Notes: generated from the letters alone by a model not told the origin. A stretch of DNA of 64,000 bases from Excoecaria cochinchinensis (GCA_947683425.1 CANTUQ010000055.1:5506001-5570000), one strand, 5' to 3'; counted from the first letter of the stretch, positions 12,335-24,082 are shown. Program-made: numbers and translations.

Positions 12335-12380
12335 CCTGCACGGGTAAAAACACCATGCTAAGCGATAAACGCTTAGTGGG
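12335..12380 (-). promoter_or_regulatory. LTR module III double hairpin (5' LTR)
   Basis: In LTR sense CTAAGCG-tttat-CGCTTAG and GCATGG-tgttttta-CCCGTGC. Compared with the 3' LTR copy, one change lengthens stem 1 and one turns a C-G pair into U-G. Confidence 0.6.
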
Positions 12381-12630
12381 GAAACACACATAAATAATGG
12401 ACGGCCATTCACAATGGTCGTCAAGGCATAACACATTCACAATCGCAGAATGCAAAGGCTATATCATAATCCATATAAACATGCTCATATTTAAAAGCCA
12501 TATAATCAGTATCTCATAATCGTATCCATTCCAGAATAATCCAACATGTGTTTCATCAATAAACTCATTCAGATATTCCATTTAATAGCCAAATCAGATC
12601 AGAACAATTCTATTAAACATTTAAAGAACA

Positions 12631-12909
12631 CCTGCCGACTCTAAATAGTGGATAACGAGTGTACTGAAGGTACCTTACGGGTACGAATCGAATACTGAGG
12701 GTACCTCACAGGTACAAATCAAAAGTCATTCATTTTTTTTTATCAAAACACATTATTTGTATACTGAGGGGATCTTAAACAAGATCCTAATACTGAAGGG
12801 TTCGCGAGGAACCAAACGGGGACCTGATCGGGGTCCAAACTAAACTGAGGGCTGCAGCTAAAGACTCTATTAGGCATGCCTAACTATCCACTTACTTGAC
12901 TCTAGCAGG
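12631..12909 (-). promoter_or_regulatory. LTR module II multi-hairpin block (5' LTR)
   Basis: Same plan as 5471-5749: inverted boundary repeats, the TTAGGCATGCCTAA palindrome at 12870-12883 and four or five short hairpins. One difference (GATCTT-AAAC-AAGATC) falls in a loop. Confidence 0.6.
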
Positions 12910-13114
12910 TTAAGCGTCATTCAAATCACATTTCAGGGCACGAAATAGAATTCATCAGAAATTTATAGTATCATTTATATCAAAGCATATAAAAGTATGG
13001 CATGCATCATACCGCAATATAAGTCCATTCAGAAGAAACACCAAATTCATTTCTGAGTCAAAAGCCGGGAAATTTCAGAAAAAGGGCTGAACGGGGTAAC
13101 GGGTGAGGTTGGCT

Positions 13115-13475
13115 GGTCACGAGGCGTGACTGGCCTCCCCACAAGGCAGGTCACGAGACGTGACTGTGGGTCACGCCTCGTGACTTGCTTCGTCCCTCGC
13201 AGATCACGCGGCGCTCTCGCAGGTCACGCGACGTGACTGGACGTCACGTCTCGTGACTTGCTTCTCTCTTCAGCCGATCACGCGACATGCCTTTTATCAG
13301 GCCGGTCACGAGGCGTGACGGGGAGTCACGTCTCGTGACTGCCTTCCTCAAGGCCGGTCACGCATTGTGATAGGCAATCACAACTCGTAACTAGCTTTGC
13401 TCTGGCAGGTCACGAGTCCTGACTGGAAGTCACGTCTCATGACTTGCCCTCTCTTCCTTGGCTAGTCACGCGACT
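13115..13475. repeat. LTR module I palindrome array (5' LTR)
   Basis: Copy of 5955-6315 with about six substitutions. Two break stems by CpG decay or transversion (TCACGAGTCCTGA, TCACGTCTCATGA). Confidence 0.85.
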
Positions 13476-14555
13476 CAAAATCTGGAAAACGGGATTTCTA
13501 CAGTAACTCGATTTCCAGTTTTCCAGAATACAGAAATCAATCCCAAATTTGATTCAAAACCAATCAAACCTGTTCTTACCTTCTGGAAAACATCCCAAAC
13601 AATATAAGCAACATATATACAACCCAGTTTCAACATTTAATCAACCAAATCAAGAATATATGCAATCAAGTTCATCAAGAACATAAACCCTAGAAATTTA
13701 CAGTAAACTCAAAATCATACAAATCACAAGCAAATATTCCCAAACCTGAATTCTAAGCTTCTCTTCACTTAGTCCCACTGCTCCCAGCAATCTCCTTGCC
13801 TTTGGGATCGCGTGGAGCCTCAGCTAAACACAAATATTCAACAATGCAACCCTAAAGTAAACCTAAACTCAAGGAAGAAGAAGAAGAATTACAGTAAAAC
13901 AAGGACAAAGATATGTACTTACCAAGTTAGAAGCAAGAGTGAGCAATCTCCACAACACAACTTGATTAACAGTTAGCAGTATTTAGGAAAGGGAAAAGGA
14001 GGAAGAAGATGAAGGTTGAAGAGGAAGAAGGTAAATCTGATCTTCTCTTCTTTCTTACTTCTTTTCTTTATTCATTTTCCCTAACCTAATACACATGTCA
14101 TTTTCTTGGTAGTGGAACTTACTCACTCACACCCTAACCCCACACATCACACACATCTAATGCAACTCAACTAAAAACACCCTACAATGGTATGCTCCAA
14201 TGTACACAAGCAATTCCCAACTAAATCACATACTAATGCCATGTATGCACCCACATAATAATAAACCCCAAAAACATACATTTTTACTAAAATACCCTTA
14301 TGACATGCTGAACACATGTACATGCATGCTCATACAGACAGGCTCATTCTACTAGGGGGCAAACGGGGTGTGACAGGATTGATTTCCCATTGATTGCTTG
14401 AAAAGAGAATAAAGAAAGCTTGGATCAAAGCTTTCTCTCACTCAAAACTGAAATTCAAAGCTTTGACTTTTAAAAAAATCAGATGATGAATTGAATCTTA
14501 AACACAAAGAATTAATTTCTTTGGCTCAAGAACAATCTTAGAAAAACTTTCTTTT

Positions 14556-16907
14556 TGTAGTTACCGCATCCCGAGGCAGCCCTGACCAAAGTTACCTAAT
14601 GATGATTAGATGCATGTTCACATGCAAAAATGTTGGAAGCGATGATTTCTTTGTGAAATTTGCTTTTTAGAAATAAAAAACTAAAAAATATATATATTTT
14701 AAAAATTAAAAACAAAAAAGGAGCTTGGAAGTATTAATTTTAGGTCAAAAAGTTTTAATTTAAAAAAAAACATTTTTCGGAGGGTTACGGCCGCCGAGCG
14801 CGGAGCGTTGCGCCTCTCGCTGTGCGGGGCTGTGCCCCGCACACACATGTTGCGGCCTCCAGCATGAGTCCGTGCCTCGCGCGCGCGACTTGCTGCCGCA
14901 ACTCGCCCCCAGTACCCGTCGCACGCGTCCAACTCGCCCCAGCTCGCCGATTTTTGCCCAGTTTCACCGAAAATGCATTTTTTTCACCCAAATCCGAGAT
15001 TTTGAGTCCAATTTGAACTCTAAGTCATTTTTTTTGAGATAATTAAAAATAAAAGCTGATTTTATCATAAAAAAATTGGAGAAATTGGATTAAAATTAAT
15101 TTCTTTTTCCTAATAGAATTAGGGCTTTTATTTTGAAGGATATAAATAGTTTGAGATGAAAAAATAAAGGGGGGGCCTCCATTATTTTTTATTATCCTTT
15201 TTTATTTGAGAGAATTTCTTCCTCTTCTTCTTGGATTTTTCTTCTTTAATTTCATATTGCTTTTTTTCAATTAAGAAGGATCAATTGAGATTGAAAAATC
15301 AATTTTCAAGTCTTGAGCATCCAAATTAATTTCTTTATTTTCTCCATAAACAAAAGGAATTAATTTCACTTTAAAGTCATTTTTTTGGTGGAATTTTGCA
15401 AGGAGATCAATCATCATATTCCTTGCATCAAATCTAAATCTGAGCGTAAATTTTCTGGGCTCCAAACTAATTATTTTCATTTTATTCTCTTATTTCTTAT
15501 TTAATTATTTTTGTTCATGTAAACATTGATTTCTTGTTATTTTTAACATGTAATTAATTTATTTATTTTGCTTTGATTGATCTTTTTTGCCATTTAAATG
15601 TTCATGTTAATTGTGATAACATGTAAATAATTAATTTAATCATGTCAATTTTTCATCTTTAATTTAATAATCCTATTTTGCCTCTTTTCTTTTCTTTGAA
15701 TGATGGCCACGTGAACAGTGGCCATCTTTGCTTTATTTCCCCTTTAATTCCAATTTATTTTGTCCACACACACACATTATTCCATTCATTCTCACACTTA
15801 TATGTTTTTATCCTTTTTTTATTTGATTTATTTACTTGATTAGCTTAATTAATATATTTGTTAGTTGGATTCATTTAATTTAATTTGGTTCATTATTTTA
15901 TTTTATGTATTTTATTTAATTTGATTGATTTATTTTATTTTTATGTAGCTTATTTTATTTGATTTAATTACTAACCATAATTTTCTTTCTCTTTTTGGCT
16001 ACAATGCTTGTCTTTTTATTTGAGCATTATCCATGGACGAAGATGGAGGATCGAGGAATTAGGAGTCTCATTTTGGTTTGCATATTTAAATTTCGCATTT
16101 TCCTTTATTTTGATTTATTCATCGCATTTGTGTATTTTATGTAAAATTGTTTATTTTTATGCACGTTCAATAAAAATCACTAAAAATATTTTTATTAATG
16201 AAACGGGGTTTCTTCTAATAAAATGGACAATTGTCCTATTTTGTCCAATAAAATATCAATTTCAAATGGGGAATTAATTTTCATAAAATGGGATCACTCA
16301 TCTCGATTTTCTCATTCAATAATTCTCAAATTTTTAAGTTAATAAAAGGAACCAATGTTCCTAAACTCTAAAAAATGTCCCGATTTATGTATGATGTATT
16401 TTATTTATTCTTTTGTTATGTATTTATTTATTTATTCATTTTGGGCCCTTGTAATTAATTTTGGGGCAAGTTTATTCTTTTATTTATTTATGCTTTCTTT
16501 ATTTTGGGGGATTGTTCTGTACCATATTTTTATGCTTTCTTTATTGCTTTATGAAATGTTTGAAATGTGCTTTAAATTTATTGCATGATCGCGTGAGATG
16601 AGAGATGGAATTTTGATTCTTAAAGACTAATTTATAAACTTAATTTAAGGTATTAATAAGAGTGAAATTTTGAACACCTTCTCTGGTTTAAGACCCCCGA
16701 GGTTAGATAACCTTTCCCAATTTCTTGTAAATTGGGTGGCGACTCTAAAATAACTCAAAAGTGCCTAAAGATTTCATGGCATTAGATGAACCTCCTAATA
16801 TTCTATTGGGTAAGGGATTCCAAAATGTCTCGTGTTACCCAAAATCTAGAAGCTAACCCTTCTTGGACCCTTAAAGCGGGCCGGGGATCCGGGCCGCACA
16901 CGTCACA
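14556..16907 (+). repeat. Tat-type solo LTR
   Basis: 2352 bp from TGTAGTTACCGCATCCCGAG to GGCCGCACACGTCACA, flanked by CTTTT on both sides (14551-14555 and 16908-16912), so it is a complete solo LTR. Parts in order: start, GC-rich block (14785-14945), AT-rich leader with a short 5' exon-like T-rich part, and a 3' region with the perfect hairpin CCCAATTT-CTTGT-AAATTGGG followed by GTGGCGACTC. ORFs within are not credible genes. Confidence 0.88.
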
Positions 16908-17517
16908 CTTTTTCAGAATTTTTGTTTTGTCATTTTAATGTTCTCCCTTTCCTTCTGTGTTTTAACTTTTCTTTTTATATACTCCCTAAAAATTAGGTTT
17001 TAGGAGCTTTTAAATCCCATTAAAACTCTCCAATTATCCTTTAAAAATCAAGTTATATCCCTTTGAAAATAGGAAAAAAGAGTTTGTGTTTAGTTCAAAT
17101 TTTAATTCAAAACCTCAAAAGTCTAGGAAAAAATGAAACGATGAAGTCCCGACGAAATAGGAGACACAAGAGGTGCGGCCTCACGTTAGGAGGTCGTGCC
17201 TCGTAGGCGCACCCCGCATGCTCGAGGTGCGGCCTCGTGCGGGAGGCCGTACGCTCTCCCCTTATGCAGGAGGCCTCGCGCACACTGCCAGCAGGCTTTG
17301 AGCCTTGCGCGTGCTGCCAAGAGGAGACGTGTTTCGCGCGCACAAGCCGCACGGCGGTGGGCCACCCAAAACCCAAAAAATAAAATAATAATAATTTTTT
17401 ATTTAAAAACAAGTTCAACAAGGAAATCATCACTTTTAACTTTTTTGCCTGTGAACAAGCATTATTTTTATCACTGGATAATCTTGGTCTGGGCTATCTC
17501 AGGACCCAGTGTCTACA

Positions 17518-19197
17518 CCCGCATATCCAGTCTAGTGATAACTATTTGGTGTTACTGGGGGCAAATTTAAAGAAATTGATTGAAAAGAGATTTATTGTAA
17601 TAAGTAGTGAAAAAGTGTAAAGAAAGAATTAAATTGGAAGGAGATAATATATTGAAGGAAAAAAACGTAATTTACCATTAAATAATTAGTTAGTGAATTA
17701 ATTGATAAATTAAAAGTTAAAAAGTGATTAGATGTGAAAAAATAGTTAATTAATAACATAATTGTAAATAAAGTAAGAAGAAGGGTAATATTATAATTTG
17801 ATAAAAGTTTAGGGGCATTATGGTAAATATGTAATTAAATTGATTAAAATAGTGATAATTGAGATAATAAGTGAAACTGGGACTAAATTGAAAGAAATAG
17901 GAAGTTTAGGGGTAAAATGGTAATTTGGCACTTAATAGTTAGAAATGAAGTAAATTAGGTAAAAAGTGTAATTTAAAATAATAATAGTGTAAAGAAATGA
18001 AAATATAAGGACTAAATGGTAATTTAGTGTAAAAGTGATAAAATAGGGACTAAAATCTAATTTGGTAAGTTATAAATGGGTAATGATGGGAATTTAAGTG
18101 TAAGGAAGGAAAAGTAAGTAATTAAGTGTAAATAAGGGTAATTCGGTAATTAAGAGAAATAAGGGACGTAAATGGAATTATCAAAAAAGATAGGGACATA
18201 ATTGAAAATATTGAAAAAGATGAGGACTTAAATGTAAATTTTGAAATTGTAAAGTTAATTAAAGGATTAAAGTGTAATTAATTCATAATTTGGCTATATA
18301 AATGAATAAGTGACCTTAATATTACATATAGTGTTTAATTGTAATTATTGAGTGAATGTAACTGTAAAATAAGTGATAAATGAATTAAATGAAGGAATAA
18401 CAATAACTAAGGGTATAAATGTTATTATGAGAAAGTGTAGCGTCGAAATTTGGTAATAGAAAAAGGACATAATTGTAGAATTGACCGTAAAATAATTAAT
18501 TAAAGGATCGAAATGAAATTAATAATAAATGACAGTTGTAAATTAAATAAGTGGTAAGTAGAAAGGATTAAGGTATAAATATGGATAATAAATTGAAGTG
18601 AATAATAGGTTAAATTATATTTTTATAGTTATGTGCGTGAACAAAATTAGTAATAGAAATCCTTGGATTTGTAATCACCACTGGGCATGTTTAATGCTCA
18701 GCACGTAATTTTGTTTGATTGTGTGTAGGTTCGCTTTAGGAGTCGAGCAGCATACCTCAGGAGTTTTTTGGGAGCAAAGCAAAGAATGATTTTTGGAAGT
18801 TTATTTTGTATGTATTAATATTGGCATGTATATGTATGAGTTGGTTTAATTGTGTATGGATATGTACGACTGGTATATGACTCTGTGACAATGGTTATTA
18901 TGGTTTGAACTTGTTATGATTGTAAAAGAATATGATATCTTTGATGTCTCCCTTGCCGGGGCTGTGATTAGTTGAAATTACAGGTTTGGGTAGTTAAAGT
19001 TATAAGCCTTATGCTACCGAAAATTTGACCAAATGAATAGTAATATTATACATTTATGGGTCAATCGGCAAGATAAGTTAATAAGAAATAAATGGTTAAA
19101 TGAGTGTAATGATAGGTGTAGAAAAAAAAAATTACCCAAGTTTTGCATTAAGATTTTAAGACTGTAGGGAGTGTACGTATCGTATAAGGGCGTTACA
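17518..19197 (+). repeat. LTR fragment 'E1' (family of I and G), 3' part
   Basis: AT-rich, non-coding. It begins mid-LTR at a segment matching the 'ttctac-gg-gttactaggggcaaa' region of LTR I (near 52750) and of G, and ends CGTATAAGGGCGTTACA at 19197. Full of short 'aaatggtaatttag' style repeats. The 5' half is absent, replaced by the Tat LTR run. Contains a module III copy at 18677-18730. Confidence 0.65.
18677..18730 (+). promoter_or_regulatory. LTR module III double hairpin in E1
   Basis: Stem 1 is CTGGGCAT-gttta-ATGCTCAG (8 bp with one G-U). Stem 2 is GCAC...GTGT (4 bp), followed by GTAGGT. The bases differ from the Tekay-like copies but pairing is kept. Confidence 0.5.
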
Positions 19198-20317
19198 CGT
19201 GTGCACAAGCGCGCTTGTGATAGTAATCAGCCCGGCAGATGCTCGGCTTACCGAGCTCTCTATTGTGCTCGCGACAAAGGCACTCCTCTGCGGAAGCTCG
19301 GATGACCGAGCTCTGCCGCGCTCACGACCAAGGTTGCGCCCACGACAGAGTCGAGTTTCCAGCTCCCATTGCCAATCTGCACATCACCTTCCACACACCA
19401 ACCAACCCAAACATGCAATTAACCATCCAAACTTGCACACAATCCATAACAAGCATCCAAAATATATTACCCATGAAATTATCTAAATTATACACTTGAA
19501 TAGAGAATCAAAAAGATAAAGTAAACAACTTGAACGTCAAAAATTCAAAAACCTAGAATTTTCCTCCCAAACCACATAAATTCCAATCTTTCACTCAAAA
19601 TGCAACTTCTCTCTCAAATCCACTCAAAATTAGTCAAAACCCATATCATTCACACACTATAAACAAGTTCAATTCCACAAATTTCCAGAAATCATAACAA
19701 AATTACAAAATCAAAATCACTCAAATTCACACAATTCCCAAACCTTAAACTCCTTAGCTCCTAGAACTTCAATCCACCGCACTGCCACTTGCTTTCTCCT
19801 TCCCCTTGGGATCTCTAGCAGGTAACTCTGAACAAAATCCATACCTAAAACACAATAATTACTCAAAACCCAAACACAACCACATACACACACAACCAAA
19901 TGGGACCAAAGAAGAAGAAGAAGAAGAAGAAGAAAGAGAGCAAAACACTTACCCAAAATCTAGAAATTTGCCGAACCCATGCGTGAGTCACAGCCACTAG
20001 AGGAGGAAGATGAGTAAGGGAAGAAGAAGAGGAGGCTAAGACAGGGAAGAGAATGGGAAATGAGCAAAAATCTGCTTTCCCTTTCTCTTTCTCTCATCTT
20101 CTATAAAAGTCAACTCTCTTTTTTTCTTACCTCATCTCCACCATCCAAGTGTCACTAAATCAATGGTGGATTTGGCAAACTTCTAATCTAATCCTTCTTT
20201 TCTCTTCACACACAAACTTAAGCCACACAATTAAAACTATAATGCAAAAATACCCTTAAACTTTATAAAACACACACACAAGCCCAAAACTACTAGGGTG
20301 AAAATCGGGGTGTTGCA
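19198..20317 (-). repeat. LTR fragment 'J', Tekay-like, 5' part
   Basis: In minus sense it starts TGCAACACCCCGATTTTCACC at 20317 (a decayed TGTAACACCCC) and continues through C- and A-rich leader sequence with a (GAA)n stretch (19911-19935) into a palindrome array (19204-19350). There it is cut by the end of E1. No ORF is credible. No reliable left boundary. Confidence 0.6.
19204..19350. repeat. module I palindrome array of LTR J
   Basis: Contains CACAAGCGCGCTTGTG (19204-19219, a perfect 16-bp palindrome), GCTCGG-CTTA-CCGAGC (19241-19256), GCTCGG-ATGA-CCGAGC (19296-19311) and TGCTCGCGACA-like units. Sequence differs from the arrays of the Tekay-like element and D, but the layout is the same. 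Confidence 0.75.
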
Positions 20318-21145
20318 AGAAGAGTTTGATTTAGGGTTTATAATTTTTGGACTAAATTGTAATTGAGAATTAAGGACCTAATAGCATGAAATTAATAAGT
20401 TAAGTGACTAAAGTGTAATTTTGCATGATTAGTGTTAAGTGAGGGTTAATTAAGTTAAGATAGATTAATTAGTTTTAATTAAGAGGTAAGTGGAATCCAT
20501 GTGTTGAGCGAAGAGTTTGACACCTAGCCTTAGCATGCATACATAAGTTTGAAGAGGCCAAGTTTGTCTCTTTGTTCCTTTTGTTGGCCGGCTATCCTAA
20601 GGTAAGTTTAGTTTTCAGTTCTTCTTTTCCTTTTTCTTTAGTTTGAATTTATCTAAGGGTTAGTTGCTTGTTTTCTTTCTTTGTTCTTGATCTCATCTAA
20701 GATTTTGTTGATTGAAAGTTGGAGAATCAAGTAGGAGAGCAAAGGGTAAAGAGAAGGTTACTTAATTTGTGAAGTTGAAAGAGATAGCTTCTAAAGGTTT
20801 GGGATTTTTTTTTACTCTTTTATAGACATATGATTAGTTAGTTTGGGTGATTTATGGGTTTGAAGCAATAACTCTTCTATTTGTTAAATTGTGCTTGGGG
20901 ATGGTATTGTTGAGTTGATGAAGTTTTGTTGATAAATTGAAGTTATACTATGTTTCGATTATTTTCATGCTGGTTATGTTAGATATAATTTATGTCATTA
21001 GAAAATTAACATGTAGGTGATCATTTGGTTAGAAATCCTTGTTGGCTAAAAGTGATGTCTTTGTTGATTTGAAAGTCCTATCTGTTGAAGTATGAAAGTG
21101 CCTAAGAGAGGTAAGTGTAATAGAAGTTTGAGTGTGTGATTTAGG

Positions 21146-21320
21146 TTCTATCGCGAGTGCGATAGAGGGCTCTATAGGGCAGAGTTTGCCAGATCGTGTT
21201 CTATCCTGAGCACGAGACTTAGATCAAGCGCGACAGAAGCATTTTGCTCCTTCTGTCGCGTGCGCGACTTGTGACTCGAGCATGACAGAAATATTTGTTG
21301 AGCTATGTTGCGAGCGTGAC
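21146..21320. repeat. module I palindrome array of LTR K, broken by LTR L
   Basis: Units such as CTATCGCGAGTGCGATAG and CTGTCGCGTGCGCGAC, several decayed at CpG. The array resumes at 26627-26651 (GTGTCGCGAGCGCGA) after the inserted LTR L, so L landed inside the array. Confidence 0.75.
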
Positions 21321-21712
21321 TATAACACCCCATCTCATCCACTCACATAGCTCAGCTACGGTAGATGGGAACGGTTGTCATGACACACACATTACATGCA
21401 CAACTCAATCGCATAATTGATTTATAGAAACGCTAACCAATTATTTCATTATCATGCAGCGGAATATTACCATTCACATACAATTTATATACTCACTCCA
21501 AGTTACAATAATGCTTACATACCTTTCTTATCTTATGAGCCCAAAATTCCATTACTGGGTCATTGATTGCACGGTATATACTTATATACATATTATATAA
21601 CCCAAAAGATTAAACATCATTACAATATGCAAAATTCACTAAAACCTACACTAACGAAGTCCTAGTGTTGACTGTTCGTATGCAGGACTGTCCTTCAAAT
21701 TACTTCGCTTCA

Positions 21713-21773
21713 AAACCTACATCAATTAACAAACCCGTGCTAAGCAATAATGCTTAGTGGGGAAATAATACAA
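21713..21773 (-). promoter_or_regulatory. LTR module III in L, stem 2 decayed
   Basis: In sense CCCACTAAGC-attatt-GCTTAGCACGGG. Stem 1 is a perfect 6 bp; the partner of stem 2 is no longer clear, and GTAGGT follows further on. Confidence 0.5.
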
Positions 21774-23063
21774 AATATACAAATACAGAATATTCATATG
21801 TATGTAAATATACATCATAAGCAATAAAAGGTACATACTAACTTTATATTTCATACACAACATATGCATATATATTCAGAGTGCTTAACATAATAAAATA
21901 GTCACTTTTTAATTTGTGCTATTGCATCCTCCTCGCATACTCATCATGTCACACCCCGTTTGCCCTCTAGTAGAATGAGCCATGTTTGTACATGTGCATT
22001 GTGTGAGTTTTGGTATGTGTTGAGGGTATTTTGGGTAGAAATGCATAATTTAAGAGTTTTGCTAGCATGTGGGTGCATGTGTGGTGTTAGGGTGTGAATT
22101 AGTTGGGTTGCACTTGGGTGTGGTTACTCATATGTTTGTAGGGTGTGTTTGTGGGGCTGTGCTAGAGTGTTTGTGTTCACACATTTGTAGGGTATGCATT
22201 AGTTGGGAGTGTCTTGTGTGTATATGATGCATGTCTTTTGGGTGTGAGTGATCAAATCCCACCAATAGGGAAGTGACACTTGTCTAGGGTTAAGGAAAAA
22301 GAAAAAGAAAAAGAAAAGAGAAGAGAAGGGGGACGGTGGCTGTCTCCATTTCCCATTCTTCTTCCCCCTCACTCTCTTCTTCTTCCTTTTCTCTTCCTCT
22401 AAGAACCCTAGCTTGGAATCAAGGCTTAGTTGGTGGGGATTGTTCATCCTTTAGCATTTTTGAGGTAAATCCATTGCATGTGTCCTTCTTTTCTTCATTT
22501 AGTTCTTCATCTTCTCTTCTTTTTCTACTTTCTAGTTTTGGGTTTGAAGTGTGGGTTTTGTGTTTGTGTGTTTTGTTGATTTGATGCTTAGTTGAGCCTC
22601 CGCGTGAGCCTAAGGGCAAGGAGAAGGCGGGATCTAGTGGAACTAAGCATTAGGAGCAAAGGATTTCAAGGTTTGGGAAATTTATTGTTTTGTATGTAAA
22701 TGTGTTTATGCATGTGTTCTTGGTGATTCCCGAAATTGGGTTGTGATATGTTCTTGATAAGGCATGTATGTTATGGGTTTGTGTTTGGGTAAAGTAATTT
22801 TGCATGAGCATGGGATTATTGTAGTGATTTTGTGGATTGATGTAGTTTTGCTGCAAATTGTGGGTATTGGAAATTATTGGTATTGTGAGTTTGAATTGAT
22901 GTTTGGTGTGAAATTAATTGTTGATAAATGTTATATTGTGGCTATTGATGTTGATGGGTGGCTGGATTTGAGGTAAGAGACCATTTGAGTGTGAATTGTG
23001 TGTTGTGGGTGTGTTTTGGAAGAGGAAGAAATCTGCAGAATTCTGCAGATTTTGCAGATCCCG

Positions 23064-23395
23064 ACTCTGTCGCGAGCGCGACAGAGACCGGTCATCTTGG
23101 CCTGTGCTGTCGCGAGCACGCGACCCTGTCGCGAGCTCGCGATAGCAAAAGTTGATGTGCTCTCTGTCGCGAGCGCGACGACGTCGCGATCACGACGGAG
23201 CCCAATGCTGGCCTGTGCTGTCGCGGGCACGCGATCTATCGCGAGCCTGCGATGGCGAAATATTAGTCTCTGTCGCAATTGCGACATAGTCTGGCTGTTC
23301 CCTCCTCCCCGCGATCTCGAAGCCCGTCATGCGCGCACTGCGAAGAGACTATGGTCTCTGTCGCAAGCGCGACAGACATCACGAGCGCGACAGTC
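23064..23395. repeat. module I palindrome array of LTR M
   Basis: Units include CTGTCGCGAGCGCGACAG (23067-23084) and TCGCGAGCTCGCGA (a perfect palindrome near 23130). A larger repeat of about 111 bp is seen, since 'ggcctgtgctgtcgcg' recurs at 23099 and 23210. CpG-dense in an AT-rich LTR. Confidence 0.85.
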
Positions 23396-23574
23396 TTGTT
23401 ATGCTGAATGAGATTCTTTCGGCGTGTGCGTGTGGTTTTGAACTCCTGTTTCCTTTGGTGACCATAAGCCTTATATTTGTTAACTTATGAATTATATGAA
23501 TATGTCTTTATGTATGCAAATATGTACATATGTAATTTGGAATGTTATTGAATGAATTAAATGGATTATGCATA

Positions 23575-23856
23575 GCCTGCAAGAGTCAGTCTAGTGGATA
23601 GTTAGGCATGCCTAATAGAGTCTCTTAGCTGCAGCCCTTTGTTCAGTTTTGGACCCCGATCAGGTCCCCGCTTGGTTCCTCGCGAACCCCTTTGTGTTCG
23701 GATCTTGTTTAAGGTCCCTTTTGAAAATGTTTTGTGGAAATTAAAAGTAAAAAAATTGGTTTCTCGATTCGTACCCGTAAGGTACTATTTGTAATCAGCT
23801 CGTACCCGTAAAGTACTGTTTATTCACTCGTTGTCCACTACTTTGAGTCAGCAGGC
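23575..23856 (+). promoter_or_regulatory. LTR module II multi-hairpin block of M
   Basis: Outer inverted repeat: GCCTGC with GTGGATA at left, GTCCAC with GCAGGC at right. Inside are TTAGGCATGCCTAA (23602-23615), GGACC-CCGATCA-GGTCC (23651-23667), GGTTC-CTCGC-GAACC (23674-23688), GGATCTT-GTTT-AAGGTCC (23700-23717, one U-G), GTACC-CGTAA-GGTAC (23771-23785) and a copy with one mismatch (23802-23816). The layout suggests a multibranched fold. Confidence 0.65.
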
Positions 23857-24082
23857 GCTTTGTCATATTGAATTGCTTTGCTATGTATGAGATTATGTTA
23901 TCCGAATATGTTATTAATGAGATGTTATGAAGGCAGTGGTATTTTATCGAAGGTATGACTTTATATGTTTACATGTTCTTATGTTCATACTCTTGTTTAA
24001 TGCGTATTTCTGAGTATGCCACCTGTATGTGTTTGCCTTAACGACCGTTGTGAATGGTTGTCCTTATGCTATATGTGTGTTT

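Larger units (their letters stand above)
4780..14375 (-). mobile_element. Tekay-like Ty3/gypsy chromovirus, nearly complete
   Basis: A 9596-bp element on the minus strand. Both LTRs are 2436 bp, start TGTCACACCCC and end GGGGTGTTACA in element sense. Flanking 5-bp target duplications are identical (GGATT at 4775-4779 and 14376-14380). The initiator-Met primer binding site lies beside the 5' LTR and a purine tract beside the 3' LTR. The order of coding parts is gag, protease, reverse transcriptase, RNase H, integrase, chromodomain, which is the chromovirus order; long LTRs fit the Tekay/Del branch. I count about 27 substitutions and no indels between the LTRs (about 1%), so the insertion is recent. 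Three in-frame stops mean it is not autonomous now. It sits inside Tat LTR C. Confidence 0.95.
11940..14375 (-). repeat. Tekay-like element 5' LTR
   Basis: Right-hand LTR, 2436 bp, about 99% identical to the 3' LTR by eye. Hairpin modules lie at 13115-13475 (I), 12631-12909 (II) and 12335-12380 (III). In module III of this copy stem 1 lengthens to CTAAGCG/CGCTTAG and stem 2 carries one G-U in the LTR sense. Confidence 0.95.
3425..17517 (-). repeat. Tat-type LTR 'C', split by two insertions
   Basis: Minus-strand LTR starting TGTAGACACTGGG at 17517 and ending GCGTCACA at 3425. Its segments are 16908-17517, 14376-14555 and 3425-4779 (about 2.1 kb in all). It is interrupted by the Tekay-like element (4780-14375) and by a plus-strand Tat solo LTR (14556-16907). 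The order of parts matches other Tat LTRs: start, GC-rich block (17170-17370), leader, a 'ctctgagggtaaa' box, then the 3' region with the AATTGGGTGACGACTCC box at 3595-3625. Right of 17517 the sequence changes to the E1 LTR fragment without a target duplication. Confidence 0.7.

Noticed and set aside
16008..16588. ORFs of 77-89 codons in T-rich parts of Tat LTRs (also 3778-3990, 32885-33073, 40902-41090)
   Set aside because: Phe/Tyr/Leu-rich translations of T-rich leader DNA; not conserved as protein between copies.
22998..23411. 137-codon ORF in solo LTR M
   Set aside because: It lies on the palindrome array; the Arg/Ser-rich translation is a by-product of TCGCGA words.
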